Shown here: positions 34,758-43,702 of the stretch, piece by piece
Position numbering within the stretch: position 1 is the first letter of the stretch
How the letters are laid out: each line of letters starts with the position of its first letter
Assembly: GCF_004136555.1 (NCBI RefSeq)
Contig: NZ_NOIT01000015.1
Span: 1-64,000, forward strand
Direction of reading: 5' to 3'
DNA from: Kocuria carniphila
GTDB taxonomy: Bacteria; Actinomycetota; Actinomycetes; Actinomycetales; Micrococcaceae
Length of the DNA: 64,000 nt
Notes under the pieces: model-generated
The model's input: the letters and a program-made list of their open reading frames with translations, nothing else
What the model was told of the DNA's origin: nothing
The model's database searches: none
Translations under genes and position numbers: made by a program

Positions 34758-36530
34758 ATGTCCACAAAACCTTTACGTGGTGGCGCTTCCAACGAGGCTT
34801 TCTCGGGACGCACCATGTTCATCTTTGCCGCCATCGGCTCCGCCGTTGGTCTGGGCAATATCTGGCGTTTCCCCTATGTCGCGTATGACAACGGTGGCGG
34901 CGCGTTCCTTATCCCTTATCTGGTCGCACTGCTGACTGCCGGCATCCCTCTGTTGATGCTCGACTACGCGGTGGGCCACCGTTACCGTGGCTCCGCGCCC
35001 TTGGCGTACCGCCGCTTACACCCCAAGCTCGAGGCCATCGGTTGGTGGCAGCTGGGCATCTGCGTGATCATCTCGCTGTACTACGCCATCATTCTGGCTT
35101 GGGCCATGCAGTACACGATCTTCTCCTTCACCAAGGCGTGGGGAGATGACCCGGCGGCCTTCTTCATGTCCGACTACATGCAGGTCTCCGAAGAAGTCAC
35201 CATCAGCTTCAACTTCATCTGGCCGGTCTTCATCGCCACCGCCATTGCCTGGTTGGCCCTGTTGGTCGTTCTGATGATGGGCGTGCAGAAGGGCATCGGC
35301 CGCATCAACGCGATCCTGATTCCGCTGCTCGTGGTCATGTTCCTGATCATGGTGGGCATCGCTCTGACCCTGCCCGGCGCAGCCGGTGGTCTGGACGCCC
35401 TGTTCACTCCATCGTGGGAGGCCCTGGGCGACTCGTCCGTGTGGGTTGCCGCGTACGGACAGATTTTCTTCTCGCTGTCCGTGGGCTTCGGCATCATGAT
35501 CACCTACGCCGCCTACCTCAAGCCCAAGTCGGACCTGACCGGTTCGGCGTTGGTGGTAGGTTTCGCCAACTCGAGCTTTGAGATTCTGGCGGGTATCGGC
35601 GTGTTCGCGGCACTTGGCTTCATGGCCGCCGCTGCGGGCACCGGCGTCGGTGATGTTGCGACCTCGGGTATCGGTCTGGCGTTCATCGCCTTCCCGACCA
35701 TCATTTCGGAGGCGCCGTTCGGCGTGTTGATCGGTGTGCTGTTCTTCGGCGCGCTGGCCTTCGCAGGCTTCACGTCCATGATCTCGATCGTGGAAGTGAT
35801 CGTGGCCGGTTTCCGCGACAAGTTGGGCCTGAGCCGCCGCACCGCAGTGGCCGTGGTGGTCATCCCGCTGGCCGCTGTCTCGCTGCTGTTCTTCCCCACG
35901 ACCACGGGTTTGAACCTGCTGGACGTGACGGACGCATTCGTCAACAACTTCGGCATTGTGGCCGCTGCACTGGTGTCGGTGCTCATGCTGACCGCTGGTT
36001 TCTCCGCCCTGCCCACCCTGCGCGATCACCTCAACTCGGTGTCCTCCTTCAAGTTGGGCCGCACCTGGATGATCGTGGCCGGTGCCGTGACACCCGTGGT
36101 GCTCGGTTACATGCTGATCGACCAGCTCACGCTGAACCTGGCCGAGGGGTACAACGACATGCCCGCCTGGTTCGTGAACGTGTTCGGTTGGGGTATGGCC
36201 GGCAGCCTGGTGGTCATCGCGTACCTGTTGTCCAAGCTGCCCTGGTCCCGTCGCACGGCGGCGGCCTTCACCAGCCCCGCGCCCAGCGTGCAGGACGCCT
36301 ACCTGGACCGCGACCTGCTGACCCAGGACAAGTCCTTCACCCACTACCGCGACACCGCGATGCGCAGCCCGGCGTTGGATCAGGACTACTCATTGCGCGC
36401 CATTCAGCACGGCACCGTGGTGCACCAGCGCGCTCCCTGGGATGAGGGCAAGGCAACCGCCGACGAAGCCCCGGCGTCCCGTTCCGCGGGCCAGCCCACC
36501 CGTGACAACCACGAAGGAGGTGCCCGATGA
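34758..36530 (+). CDS. metP: Sodium-dependent amino-acid importer, large subunit (NSS family, MetP-like)
   Basis: This 590-residue NSS transporter has about twelve helices. The opening SGRTMFIFAAIGSAVGLGNIWRFPYVAYDNGGGAFLIPY is the sodium and substrate site of the family (helix 1), and the C-terminal 90 residues are a cytoplasmic tail. Two features make it MetP rather than a generic NSS protein: the closely similar helix 1 and a downstream small subunit whose ATG overlaps its stop by ATGA. MetPS imports methionine and alanine in corynebacteria. The ATG at 34758 follows GAGGA; the frame extends upstream without a better start. Confidence 0.85.
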   Translation: MSTKPLRGGASNEAFSGRTMFIFAAIGSAVGLGNIWRFPYVAYDNGGGAFLIPYLVALLTAGIPLLMLDYAVGHRYRGSAPLAYRRLHPKLEAIGWWQLGICVIISLYYAIILAWAMQYTIFSFTKAWGDDPAAFFMSDYMQVSEEVTISFNFIWPVFIATAIAWLALLVVLMMGVQKGIGRINAILIPLLVVMFLIMVGIALTLPGAAGGLDALFTPSWEALGDSSVWVAAYGQIFFSLSVGFGIMITYAAYLKPKSDLTGSALVVGFANSSFEILAGIGVFAALGFMAAAAGTGVGDVATSGIGLAFIAFPTIISEAPFGVLIGVLFFGALAFAGFTSMISIVEVIVAGFRDKLGLSRRTAVAVVVIPLAAVSLLFFPTTTGLNLLDVTDAFVNNFGIVAAALVSVLMLTAGFSALPTLRDHLNSVSSFKLGRTWMIVAGAVTPVVLGYMLIDQLTLNLAEGYNDMPAWFVNVFGWGMAGSLVVIAYLLSKLPWSRRTAAAFTSPAPSVQDAYLDRDLLTQDKSFTHYRDTAMRSPALDQDYSLRAIQHGTVVHQRAPWDEGKATADEAPASRSAGQPTRDNHEGGAR

Positions 36531-36730
36531 GCACCACCGCAATCGTCATGATGGTCGTCGCTATCGTGCTGGTGTGGGGCGGACTTGTGCTCTCCATCAT
36601 TAACATTCGACGGTCACCGGAAGAGGTCGACGAGCTGGATCCGGATTACCCGGAGCAGCCCGATGGGTTCGGCAACCCGGATCAGCCGGAACAGGGGGAG
36701 CGCTCCCGCGTGAGCGAACCGACCCGCTGA
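36527..36730 (+). CDS. metS: Small subunit of the MetPS importer
   Basis: This 67-residue protein has one N-terminal helix (about 5-27; TAIVMMVVAIVLVWGGLVLSI), then an acidic, Pro-rich tail (DELDPDYPEQPDGFGNPDQP). It is the short essential partner of MetP-type NSS carriers. GGAGG stands just before the ATG, which overlaps the large-subunit stop, so it is made by coupled translation. The acidic tail is longer than the minimal MetS and probably disordered. Confidence 0.85.
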   Translation: MSTTAIVMMVVAIVLVWGGLVLSIINIRRSPEEVDELDPDYPEQPDGFGNPDQPEQGERSRVSEPTR

Positions 36731-36766
36731 GCGGGCGCCGTCGTCACGAGGCGAACGCATGATGAG

Positions 36767-36814
36767 GGCCGGGGCCAGCCCGGATTCCACGAGGAATCCC
36801 GGTGCGCCCCGGCC
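36767..36814. terminator. Bidirectional terminator between metS and rarD
   Basis: GGCCGGGGC (36767-36775) pairs with GCCCCGGCC (36806-36814), with an inner stem GGATTCC-acga-GGAATCC. The symmetrical stem serves both convergent transcripts. Confidence 0.85.
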
Positions 36815-36841
36815 TTCGCCGTGCCCGCGCAGGAGCAGGGG

Positions 36842-37792
36842 CTAGGCCGCGTCCCGCTCGCGCTGCAGCCTGCGTGCGCGAGGTGCGCGAACGGCGTCGA
36901 GAATCATGAGGAGCACGGCGCACCACACGATACCGAAACCGATCCAGCGCTCCAGCGGCATGGACTCGTTGAGCACGGTGATGGCCAAGATGAACTGGCC
37001 GATCGGTGCCACGTACTGGATCATGCCCACGGTGCTCAGGGGCAGCCGGGCGGCCGCGGATCCGAAGAGCAGCAGGGGGACCGCCGTGATGATGCCGGAG
37101 GACGCCAGCAGCCAGAAGTGGCCCGCGCCCTCGGAGAACAACGTGATCTGACCGTCGGAGTTCAGGAAGAATACGGCCGCCAACGCCAGGGGAGCGATCG
37201 CCGCAGTCTCACCGGTAAGCGTGACGAGTGCCGGATAACGGCCGCCGATCGTTGATTTCACCAGCCCGTAGAAGCCGAATGAGAAGGCCAGGGCCAGCGA
37301 CAGCCACGGCACGGATCCGTAGACCACGGACATGATGAGCACGGCCAGAAAGCCCACCGCTATCGCAGCCCACTGCAGGGGCCGGAGCTTCTCGCGCAGG
37401 ACGATCACGCCCAGCAGGACCGCCACGATGGGGTTGATGAAGTACCCCAGGGAGGCTTCCAGCGTGTGGCCGGTGGTGGTGGCCACGACGTACAGCAGCC
37501 AGTTCGTGGCGATCAGTACACCCGCGATCACCAGCGCAATGACCGCCTTGCCGTCCCGGAAGAGCCGCACCAGCGTGCCCAGGGACCTCGTGAGTGCCAG
37601 CAGAATCAGGCAGAACAGCACAGAGAACAGCACCCGCATCGAGACGATCTCGTACGCGGTGGCGGGCAGCAGGAGCACGAAGTACAGAGGCAGCAGGCCC
37701 CACAGGCCGTAGGCGCCGAACCCGTACAGAAAACCGGCCCGGGTCCTTTTCTTACGATCAGGTCCCGAGCCGGTCTCAGCGTTATAAGTCAC
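36842..37792 (-). CDS. rarD: EamA-family transporter RarD
   Basis: This 316-residue protein has ten helices in two EamA halves and the RarD-type opening GFLYGFGAYGLWGLLPLYFVLL. RarD was linked to chloramphenicol sensitivity; its natural substrate remains open. The start is GTG at 37792: TAGGAT (37799-37804) lies six bases upstream, fitting a leaderless mRNA. It is the last gene of a minus-strand pair with the DUF6882-like gene upstream, but each seems to have its own promoter. Confidence 0.85.
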   Translation of the reverse strand: MTYNAETGSGPDRKKRTRAGFLYGFGAYGLWGLLPLYFVLLLPATAYEIVSMRVLFSVLFCLILLALTRSLGTLVRLFRDGKAVIALVIAGVLIATNWLLYVVATTTGHTLEASLGYFINPIVAVLLGVIVLREKLRPLQWAAIAVGFLAVLIMSVVYGSVPWLSLALAFSFGFYGLVKSTIGGRYPALVTLTGETAAIAPLALAAVFFLNSDGQITLFSEGAGHFWLLASSGIITAVPLLLFGSAAARLPLSTVGMIQYVAPIGQFILAITVLNESMPLERWIGFGIVWCAVLLMILDAVRAPRARRLQRERDAA

Positions 37793-37823
37793 CGTCCGAT
37801 CCTAACGGCGGACGGCCACTCGA

Positions 37824-39251
37824 TCACACTCCGAAGAAACGACTGAAGAAGCCCTTCTTCTTTTCGCCCTTCTTTTCCAACTGCTCGTTGGTCTCCACTT
37901 CTTCGCCGTCGACCACGGCGGGAGCGGAGATGTCCTCGGCGGCATCGGGGCCGGCCACGGTTTCCCGGCGGGCGGCGGCGTCCTGCTCGCGCACCTCACG
38001 GATCTCGAGGTCTTCGCGAACCTCCACGACCTCGCGCTCGTCACGTCCACGATCGGCCACGACGGTTTCTTCCTCGCGCGGGATACCCGGCTGGGAAGCA
38101 GCCAGGTCCGGCTCGGGGATGCGCGCCATGGTGGTGGTGTCCGGCTGCGGGGACGCCTGCGGGCCCGCAGTGGGCTCGCCCTTGTCTTCCGGATCCGGCA
38201 GCACGGTTGTCTGCACACGACCGGGAACGGCCGGTTCCTGGGTGGGCTCCTGGTCGAACGGGCGATCGCCGTCGCGCACCTCGCTCGCGGGAACCGCAAC
38301 GTCGTCCTCGGGCTGTTCCGGTTCGGGAGCCGAAATGTCCTCGGTGGACAGCTTCTGGGGCAGGGGCTCTTCCTCGGTCGCCGACGCCGCCCTGGCCGCC
38401 TCGCGCTCACGACGCTCGTTCTCAGCGGCCTCGCGTTCGCGCTCGTTCTTCTCCTCGGCCTCGGCACGTTGCAGCTCGCCCAGCTGAACGGCGAGCTTCA
38501 TGGCGACCTGGCGATCCTCGCGCAGGGCCTCGCGGTGGGTCTCGGCCTGGCGCTCGAGCTCCTCGAGTTCCTTCTCACCGACGGAAGGTTCGGCGGGTTC
38601 CACCCCGGTGATCTGGTGATCATCGAACCAGAAGCGCTGAGCGCCGTCGTGAACGGTGACCACGCACGTTGCATCCGTGTCCCACTCGACGTGAGCGCCT
38701 CGCAGGGCGGCATAGCTGTTCACGGCCAGATTGTGGTCCACGGCGGTGTCGGTGGTCAGGGACTCGCCGATCACCTGCATCATGCGCTGCTCGGTCAGGC
38801 GGGGCAGCTCGAAAGCATCGCCCTCGAGCAACAACCACGCGGTGATGTTGCCACCGGCGCGTGCGGGGTAGTGGGCGTACAGACCCGTGACGGCCTTGGA
38901 GGCCAAGGTCAAGCGACGTGCCAAGCCATCCTGGATGGGCTGTTCGTCGGTGGTGAGTTCGTCGACTTCCAGCCGCTGGCCGGCCTCCTTGGCCTGGACG
39001 GCTGCGGAGACGACCTCAGGGTTGAAGTGACCCAGTTCCTGCCAGGACCAGATCCAGCTACCGCGGGAGGCGGACTCGGTGCCCAACAGGTACGGGGTGA
39101 GTGTGACCGGCGGGGTCGTCTGCAGGGTGAACGACGGCGCGGAAAAATCCACGTCCCAATCCGCACCCTGAGACAGTTCCGCCAGCACTGCCTGGTATTC
39201 GGTGGAGATGAAAATCGAAGCGTCGATCAGCTCCTGCAACGTTTTTGTCAT
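37824..39251 (-). CDS. DUF6882-like protein with long acidic, disordered C-terminus
   Basis: This 475-residue protein has two halves. Residues 1-205 form a globular domain (TLQELIDASIFISTEYQAVLAEL, then WIWSWQELGHFNPEV) that resembles DUF6882. Residues 205-300 are a charged helical, probably coiled-coil stretch (EKELEELERQAETHREALRE), and 300-475 are Glu/Pro/Ala-rich and disordered, ending in a basic-aromatic KKKGFFSRFFGV. The tail could bind a membrane. The ATG at 39251 is chosen because TAGCCT (39259-39264) sits seven bases before it. Function is unknown. Confidence 0.6.
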   Translation of the reverse strand: MTKTLQELIDASIFISTEYQAVLAELSQGADWDVDFSAPSFTLQTTPPVTLTPYLLGTESASRGSWIWSWQELGHFNPEVVSAAVQAKEAGQRLEVDELTTDEQPIQDGLARRLTLASKAVTGLYAHYPARAGGNITAWLLLEGDAFELPRLTEQRMMQVIGESLTTDTAVDHNLAVNSYAALRGAHVEWDTDATCVVTVHDGAQRFWFDDHQITGVEPAEPSVGEKELEELERQAETHREALREDRQVAMKLAVQLGELQRAEAEEKNEREREAAENERREREAARAASATEEEPLPQKLSTEDISAPEPEQPEDDVAVPASEVRDGDRPFDQEPTQEPAVPGRVQTTVLPDPEDKGEPTAGPQASPQPDTTTMARIPEPDLAASQPGIPREEETVVADRGRDEREVVEVREDLEIREVREQDAAARRETVAGPDAAEDISAPAVVDGEEVETNEQLEKKGEKKKGFFSRFFGV

Positions 39252-39440
39252 ACCACCCAGGCTAACAACTGGCACGGCCCCTCTGTGCAGCCCATGGCGG
39301 TTTTGACCGCGTCTGGCAGAAAGATCTCAGGCTGCTGACGTCGCGGCCGCGTTCGATAGGGTTGTTTGCAGAGGAACGCGGGGGAATCCCGCTCTACCAA
39401 TGGGCGCCGCGTTGCCGGGCCGAAGGGACACCTACTCACC

Positions 39441-40808
39441 ATGACCTCAACTCCGCACGCCGAACAGAACTCCGGTACACGCAGCGAACGAGAGCTGGTG
39501 GCGGAGATCGGGCGTTGGGTGCTGTCCGTGCTTCGGACCGAGTCCGGCTGGGACTCCATGCGTGTCGATTTCAAGCCGCAGGGTGATCGCGTGTACTTGC
39601 GAGTTGCGGAGAACCGGGACGGCACGGCTATCCCCGGTGCGGCCGGGCCCATTAAACAGGGCAGCCCCGTGTTGGATTCACTCGAAGAGTTGCAACGCAG
39701 TTGCTACCTCAAGGGACGCGGGACGTGGTTCTCCACAAGCGTCACGATCGCTGCGAAGGGTTGGCCAGACCCTGAATACCGATTCGCCGCTCGGTACAAC
39801 TACCACGACCTGCCACCGCAATTCTCGAACGAAGGCCGGTACGGAGCCCAGGACATTGCCACGCATCTCGGCACCTACCCTCGCACCGTGGCACGCACGC
39901 CCGAGTGGGCCATCGGCATCACGGGGGAACAGGGAATCGACCTCGAGTTCGTCGACCCCGCCGAGGACCAGAGCGCCCAGGCCGACGACGCCCACCCCCG
40001 GTTGCGCGCGGCCATCGCCCAGTACGTCGCGAACCCCGTGGACCAGGCCATGGCCAATGTGCTCCGCGAGGCCATGACCGGAATGGTGCTGCTGGACATC
40101 ACCGGTTCCGACCTGGTGCCGGGCGAAGACGGCCAGCCTGTGGGTCCGGAATCCAATATTCGTGTGCAGGCCCTGGGGCAGAAGGACGGCACCCGTGCGT
40201 TGGCGGTCTACACGACCACCGAAGAAGCGCGCACGGTGTTCCGTGAGAACAACAAGGACTCCGAGAAGACCGAACCCGTGCTGTTCCGACAGCCGTCCGG
40301 GGCCGTGCTCAACATGGTCGCCACGGACCCGCAGTATGACGAGCTGGTGTATGACCCCGGGGGAGAAAACCCCATGCGCATCAAGCGCGAACAAATCGAA
40401 TGGGTCAACAGGACCCCGCAGAACCGACCGGTCAAGGAAGCCCTGCTGGACAACAACATGTCCGGCTTGCTCGCGGCCGTCCTCAACCCCAACGGTCAGT
40501 TGCTGTTCGGAACACGGGATCAGGACGGCAAGTCCATGCCGGTGATGGTCCAACCGGAGGACCCCAACGCGGCGCCGGACACCATCATGGTGTTCACCTC
40601 CGCCGCGGAAATTGCGGCCCTGGACACCAGCCTGCAAGTTCGCGCGGCACCCTCGCGTGAAGTGTTGAAGTTCGTGGTGGATTCGGGTGCGGCGGGCATG
40701 TGCGTGAATGCGCTGCCGCCGGTGGCTACGATTCCCACCCAGCAGTTGCGAGAGCTTCTCGAGCTGGTCGCACAGCAGGAGAACCAACAGCAAGACGAAC
40801 AGCACTAA
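39441..40808 (+). CDS. SseB-domain protein, coupled to the MmpL gene
   Basis: This 455-residue soluble protein opens with a domain of unknown type (1-170, containing RCYLKGRG-like and EYRFAARYNYHDLP segments) and then carries two SseB-type repeats: residues about 190-340 (VDQAMANVLREAM, IRVQALGQKDGTRALAVYTT) and about 345-455 (RPVKEALLDNN, DTIMVFTSAAEIAALD). SseB-like domains are found in actinobacterial cytoplasmic proteins and in type VII secretion partners, but no function can be stated here. The ATG at 39441 is chosen over the longer frame; a TAGGGT box near 39356 may be its promoter. Its TAA overlaps the MmpL ATG by one base. Confidence 0.6.
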   Translation: MTSTPHAEQNSGTRSERELVAEIGRWVLSVLRTESGWDSMRVDFKPQGDRVYLRVAENRDGTAIPGAAGPIKQGSPVLDSLEELQRSCYLKGRGTWFSTSVTIAAKGWPDPEYRFAARYNYHDLPPQFSNEGRYGAQDIATHLGTYPRTVARTPEWAIGITGEQGIDLEFVDPAEDQSAQADDAHPRLRAAIAQYVANPVDQAMANVLREAMTGMVLLDITGSDLVPGEDGQPVGPESNIRVQALGQKDGTRALAVYTTTEEARTVFRENNKDSEKTEPVLFRQPSGAVLNMVATDPQYDELVYDPGGENPMRIKREQIEWVNRTPQNRPVKEALLDNNMSGLLAAVLNPNGQLLFGTRDQDGKSMPVMVQPEDPNAAPDTIMVFTSAAEIAALDTSLQVRAAPSREVLKFVVDSGAAGMCVNALPPVATIPTQQLRELLELVAQQENQQQDEQH

Positions 40809-43519
40809 TGGCCACGCTGCTGTACCGGGTAGGCGCCTGGTGTGCCCGGAAAGCTCCGGCCGTCATGATCGTGTGGCTCATGATCCTTGCACTCGCCGGA
40901 GCAGCGGCATTCGTGTTCGCCAAGGGAACCAGTAGCCAGTACTCGGTTCCGGACGCCCCGTATCAGCGGGTGCTGGACGAGATGAACGAGCGCATGCCGG
41001 AGGCCACCTTCGGCTCGGGCACCGTGGTGTTCCGTACGACGGGCGGTCAAGCGTTTTCCGATAAGGAGCGGGAAGAGATCACTTCGGCCCTGGACGGTGC
41101 CGTTGAGGACGTCCCGGTCATTTCTTCGATCACGGATCCCTTCGAGGCGCAAGAGCAACTGGACGATGCCGCGCGGAGCGTGGCCGAGGGGCAGCAACAA
41201 CTGGACTCGGGTCAAGACGAGCTCCAACGTGGCGAACGTGAGCTCGAGCAGCAGCGCCGCGACCTGGACCGCGCTTCGCAACAGCTGGACCGGTCCCTGG
41301 AGCAGTTGCCGGGAAACCCGAGTAGAGAGCAAGCGGCTCAGGCGAATCCCGCCATGGCCGATCAGATCGAGCAACTCGAGGACGGCCAGAGTCAGCTCGA
41401 GCAGGGCGAGGCTCAGCTCCGGGACTCCCGGCAGGAACTCGAGTCACGGTCGGAAGAACTGAGTACGGCCCAGCGTCAGACGGCGCTCACCGAGGAACAA
41501 CGATTCGTCAATGAGGACGGGACAGTCGCCCGAGGGGTCGTGGATTTCTCGGAGAGCACCACGTCCATGAGCGCTGAAGAACGCGATCACGTCACCTCGG
41601 CGATCAGTGGGGCGCTGCCAGCAGGTGTCGTTGCAGACTATTCCGTGGAGATCACCCAGGACGTCTCAGGGCTCGTGGGCTCCACGGAGCTGATCGGTAT
41701 TGCGGTGGCGGCCGTCGTCCTGTTCATCGTGCTGGGCAGTATCGTCATGGCCGGGCTGCCCGTGGTCAGCGCCGTGATCGGGTGCGGCACCGGAGTGGCC
41801 CTGGTCTACGCGTTGTCCTCCGTGGTGGACATGACCGCCACCGATCCGGTGCTCGCGCTCATGCTGGGCATGGGCCTGGGGATCGACTACGCACTGCTCA
41901 TCACCCACAGACACCGCACCAACCTGCTCGACGGAATCCCGCTGCGGGAATCCATTGCGCGGGCCACCGGCACCGCGGGCACGTCCGTGCTCTTCGCGGG
42001 CTTGACCAACGTGATTGCCCTGGCGGCCCTGGCCACCGTGGGCATCCCCTTCCTGGGGACCATGGGCTTGGCCGGCGCGGGCACCGTCATGCTCGTCATC
42101 CTGGCCTCGGTCACCGTGACCCCGGCGTTGTTGTCCTTGGTCGGCCACCGTGCAGTGCCCGCCAAGAAATGGCGCGAGCGCGGGTTCACCGAACACGGCG
42201 AGAAGGTGGCTCGACAACGTGAGGTGGGCCCAGCGGCGTCGGCGGGTGAGCGGGCTTCCCGAATGTCCGCGCGAGCCCAGGCCCAGCGCATCGAAGCCGA
42301 TGTCCGGCGCGAGGCCCTGGCCGCCGGCAACAAACCGGAAGCCCTCGCCCTGGCGCGCGCCAACAAGGGGTGGGGTGCGTTTGTGACGCAGCATCCCATT
42401 GCGATGATCGCTGTGGCAGTGGTCGTGCTTCTGGCCCTGGCACTGCCGGCCATGCAATTGCGGCTCGGCCTGCCCGACGGTGCCGCGGAACCTCCCGGGT
42501 CCACCGCCAACACCGCCTACCACGTGGTCTCCGAGAACTTCGGCGCGGGGGCCAACGCTCCCATCGTGACCATGGTGTCGCTGCCGGATGAAAGCCCGAC
42601 CCGCGAGCGGGCCACCGGGGCCGCCGTGGAGGTCTCCGAATACATCGCGGGCATGGACGGTGTGGTCACCGCGGTACCGGCGACCATCAGCGACGACTTC
42701 CGCACCGCGATCGTGACCGTGACACCGGAGACCGGTCCGGCGGATTCTCGCACCGAAGAACTCGTCAAAGATCTGCGGGACCAGCGTGAGGAGATTCAGG
42801 ACGCGACCGGCACCGACGTGGGATTCACCGGGCAGACCGTGGCCAACATCGACATTTCGGACACGCTCAACGCCGCCCTGCCCGTCTACATGGCCATTGT
42901 GCTGGTGCTGTGCCTGGTCATCATGCTGCTGGTGTTCCGCTCGATCTGGGTGCCCGTGATGGCCACGCTGGGCTTCATCTTCTCCACCGTCGCTAGTTTC
43001 GGCGCGGTGGTCATGGTCTACCAAATGGGCTGGGGAGCTGACTTCTTCGGCGTGCACGACCCCGGACCCATTCTGGCGTTCCTGCCCATCCTGCTGGTGG
43101 GGGTGCTGTTCGGGCTGTCCGTGGACTATCAGATCTTCATTGTCTCGGGCATGCGCGAGGCGTACATGCGAGGCTTCGAGGCGCACGACGCCGTGCGGGT
43201 CGGTTATCGACAGGGCGGCACCGTGGTGACCGCGTGCGGTGTGATCATGGTGTCCGTTTTCGCAGGCTTCATCTTCGCCCACGTGTCCGTGGTGCGGCCC
43301 ATCGGGTTCGCCCTGGCGTTCGGCGTGGCCATGGATGCGTTCCTGATTCGCACCACGTTCATCCCCGCCACCATGCAGCTGCTCGGCAAACACGCGTGGT
43401 GGCTGCCGCGCTGGCTGGACCGGATCCTGCCCAACGTGGACGTGGAAGGCGAGAAACTCAATGAGCGTCTTGCCGCCGAAGACCGGAAGGGCCGGGAGAT
43501 GTTGGTCGAGACCGTCTGA
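40808..43519 (+). CDS. MmpL/RND-family lipid-type exporter with coiled-coil insert
   Basis: This 903-residue transporter has an N-terminal helix (about 16-37), a long outer loop, five clustered helices (about 295-450), a second helix-loop unit (about 530-700) and a last cluster (about 700-870). The MMPL signature GMGLGIDYALLITHRHR and its counterpart LLVGVLFGLSVDYQIFIVSGMREA carry the Asp-Tyr pair that relays protons. The first outer loop contains a Gln/Glu-rich heptad region (about 115-240), an unusual addition. MmpL proteins export lipids or other large hydrophobic molecules; the cargo is unknown. The ATG uses the last A of the SseB-like gene stop, indicating coupled translation. Confidence 0.82.
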   Translation: MATLLYRVGAWCARKAPAVMIVWLMILALAGAAAFVFAKGTSSQYSVPDAPYQRVLDEMNERMPEATFGSGTVVFRTTGGQAFSDKEREEITSALDGAVEDVPVISSITDPFEAQEQLDDAARSVAEGQQQLDSGQDELQRGERELEQQRRDLDRASQQLDRSLEQLPGNPSREQAAQANPAMADQIEQLEDGQSQLEQGEAQLRDSRQELESRSEELSTAQRQTALTEEQRFVNEDGTVARGVVDFSESTTSMSAEERDHVTSAISGALPAGVVADYSVEITQDVSGLVGSTELIGIAVAAVVLFIVLGSIVMAGLPVVSAVIGCGTGVALVYALSSVVDMTATDPVLALMLGMGLGIDYALLITHRHRTNLLDGIPLRESIARATGTAGTSVLFAGLTNVIALAALATVGIPFLGTMGLAGAGTVMLVILASVTVTPALLSLVGHRAVPAKKWRERGFTEHGEKVARQREVGPAASAGERASRMSARAQAQRIEADVRREALAAGNKPEALALARANKGWGAFVTQHPIAMIAVAVVVLLALALPAMQLRLGLPDGAAEPPGSTANTAYHVVSENFGAGANAPIVTMVSLPDESPTRERATGAAVEVSEYIAGMDGVVTAVPATISDDFRTAIVTVTPETGPADSRTEELVKDLRDQREEIQDATGTDVGFTGQTVANIDISDTLNAALPVYMAIVLVLCLVIMLLVFRSIWVPVMATLGFIFSTVASFGAVVMVYQMGWGADFFGVHDPGPILAFLPILLVGVLFGLSVDYQIFIVSGMREAYMRGFEAHDAVRVGYRQGGTVVTACGVIMVSVFAGFIFAHVSVVRPIGFALAFGVAMDAFLIRTTFIPATMQLLGKHAWWLPRWLDRILPNVDVEGEKLNERLAAEDRKGREMLVETV

Positions 43520-43615
43520 GGCGGCGGCGTCGTCCATGAGGCCGCGGAATGGGTCGGGACAAGGTGGGCCAGGAGGCAGTTGACCAGGAACAAGGAAGTG
43601 GCCCCGGAACGAGTG

Positions 43616-43650
43616 AGGTCCCGTCCCCGCGTGAAACGGGAACGGGACCT
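43616..43650. terminator. Hairpin between MmpL and katA operon 2
   Basis: AGGTCCCGT (43616-43624) pairs with ACGGGACCT (43642-43650). Between these arms CGTTTC-like segments allow an alternative fold. It can serve both convergent transcripts. Confidence 0.7.
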
Positions 43651-43702
43651 TCTGCTCGGTGACTGGTTGATCAGCTACTGACCGGCCCGAGCGAACGGGC
43701 GA

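Noticed and set aside
41666-43537. A 623-codon minus-strand frame opposite the MmpL gene
   Set aside because: It is His/Gly-rich with no family pattern, while the plus strand has a complete RND transporter.
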